A stretch of 64,000 nucleotides of DNA from Sodalis sp. dw_96 (GTDB lineage Bacteria; Pseudomonadota; Gammaproteobacteria; Enterobacterales; Enterobacteriaceae), in contig NZ_JAAVUT010000001.1 in the NCBI RefSeq assembly GCF_018449575.1, positions 1 through 64,000 of the forward strand, read 5' to 3'. Positions 63,697 through 64,000 of this stretch are shown one piece after another. A program made the position numbers and the translations under genes. Within the stretch, counting starts at the first letter, position 1; every line of letters starts with the position of its first letter. A model generated the notes under the pieces. It was not told where the DNA came from. It saw only the letters and a list, made by a program, of their open reading frames with translations, and searched no databases.

Positions 63697-63727
63697 ATGC
63701 CCGCGCTACCGCGGGCATCTTTCTTTT
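63697..63727 (+). terminator. strong hairpin between pqqA and pqqB
   Basis: ATGCCCGCG and CGCGGGCAT form a perfect 9-bp stem with a CTAC loop, followed by CTTTCTTTT. In pqq operons such a partial terminator makes the pqqA message far more abundant than the downstream genes, which suits a peptide substrate. Confidence 0.8.
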
Positions 63728-63745
63728 GAATTTCCCGGTTAGCAT

Positions 63746-64000
63746 ATGCAGATTAAAGTTTTAGGCTCCGCGGCAGGCGGAGGATTTCCACAATGGAATT
63801 GCAACTGCCAAAACTGTCAAGGCGTACGCACCGGCACGATAAAAGCCTCGCGGCGGACGCAATCCTCCATTGCCATCAGCGACAACGGTACCGAATGGGT
63901 GCTGTGCAATGTTTCACCCGATATTTGCCATCAAATCCTGGCGACCCCGGAATTGTCTCCCGCCCCGGGCGTGCTGCGCGGAACCGGGATCGGCGCCATT
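63746..64000 (+). CDS. pqqB: PqqB, 5' part
   Basis: The first 85 codons, running off the window. [20 protein letters not shown] followed by CQNC matches PqqB, a metallo-beta-lactamase-fold protein that acts as an iron-dependent hydroxylase in PQQ formation; the cysteines belong to its zinc site. RTQSSIAIS and [10 protein letters not shown] follow as expected. The ribosome site is weak (GGTTAG). Confidence 0.95.
   Translation, partial: MQIKVLGSAAGGGFPQWNCNCQNCQGVRTGTIKASRRTQSSIAISDNGTEWVLCNVSPDICHQILATPELSPAPGVLRGTGIGAI

Overview
The window reads as chromosomal DNA of a Gram-negative gammaproteobacterium of the Enterobacterales. Its FumA, RpiB, MannonateDH, TcuC-type transporter and IolC proteins are close to enterobacterial forms as I remember them, while GC-rich coding regions alternate with AT-rich promoter gaps. 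A plant- or soil-associated lineage (Sodalis/Brenneria/Pectobacteriaceae-like) would fit the large set of carbohydrate, phenolic and PQQ genes, but this is inference. I see no rRNA, tRNA, CRISPR array, transposase or prophage gene.

Layout. 1-6.7 kb: end of a myo-inositol region (start of a leftward gene, iolC, iolR, two MFS transporters) with three matching TAGAA-N6/7-TTCTA boxes. 6.6-10.5 kb: three-subunit membrane gluconate 2-dehydrogenase, leftward. 11-13.6 kb: a LacI-type regulator convergent with an IolT/GalP-like sugar porter. 14.1-19.9 kb: an aminotransferase, a polar amino-acid ABC importer with an unusual coupled small ORF, and a DUF1847 protein. 20.5-25.4 kb: a small His-rich secreted protein, then a tightly coupled unit of ECF sigma factor, repeat-containing membrane protein, periplasmic metal-sensor-like protein, DUF1800 and a Tat-type DUF1501 protein. 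25.5-33 kb: GlcNAc-type utilisation (NagA, GntR/UTRA regulator, BadF-type kinase, divergent ABC importer). 33.2-37.5 kb: TcuC-like transporter, a palindromic intergenic element, mannonate dehydratase and an MbfA-like ferritin/VIT fusion. 37.7-44.1 kb: OprB porin, PTS IIBC, TIM-barrel protein, AlsE-like epimerase and RpiB, with a divergent RpiR regulator. 44.4-51.4 kb: LysR, porin, UbiD/UbiX decarboxylase pair, DUF554 and a secreted beta-helix protein. 51.6-59.4 kb: a seven-gene operon of GntR/FCD regulator, peptide ABC importer and cytoplasmic-type gamma-glutamyltransferase. 59.8-64 kb: class I fumarase, RcnB-like protein, a glycosidase remnant, M19 dipeptidase, pqqA and the start of pqqB.

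How the parts fit. PQQ (right end) and gluconate 2-dehydrogenase (left) are the cofactor and second step of periplasmic glucose oxidation, though no PQQ glucose dehydrogenase is present here. Most other modules are self-contained catabolic cassettes: local regulator, importer, one to three enzymes, and a recognisable palindromic operator in the divergent gap. The most unusual are the ECF-controlled DUF1800/DUF1501 unit, the PTS-linked RpiB/AlsE cassette (probably for D-allose or a related aldohexose), and the cytoplasmic GGT fused to a peptide ABC operon. The 10.7-22 kb stretch also carries five separate tandem duplications of 9 to 48 bp, an uncommon density for enterobacterial DNA.
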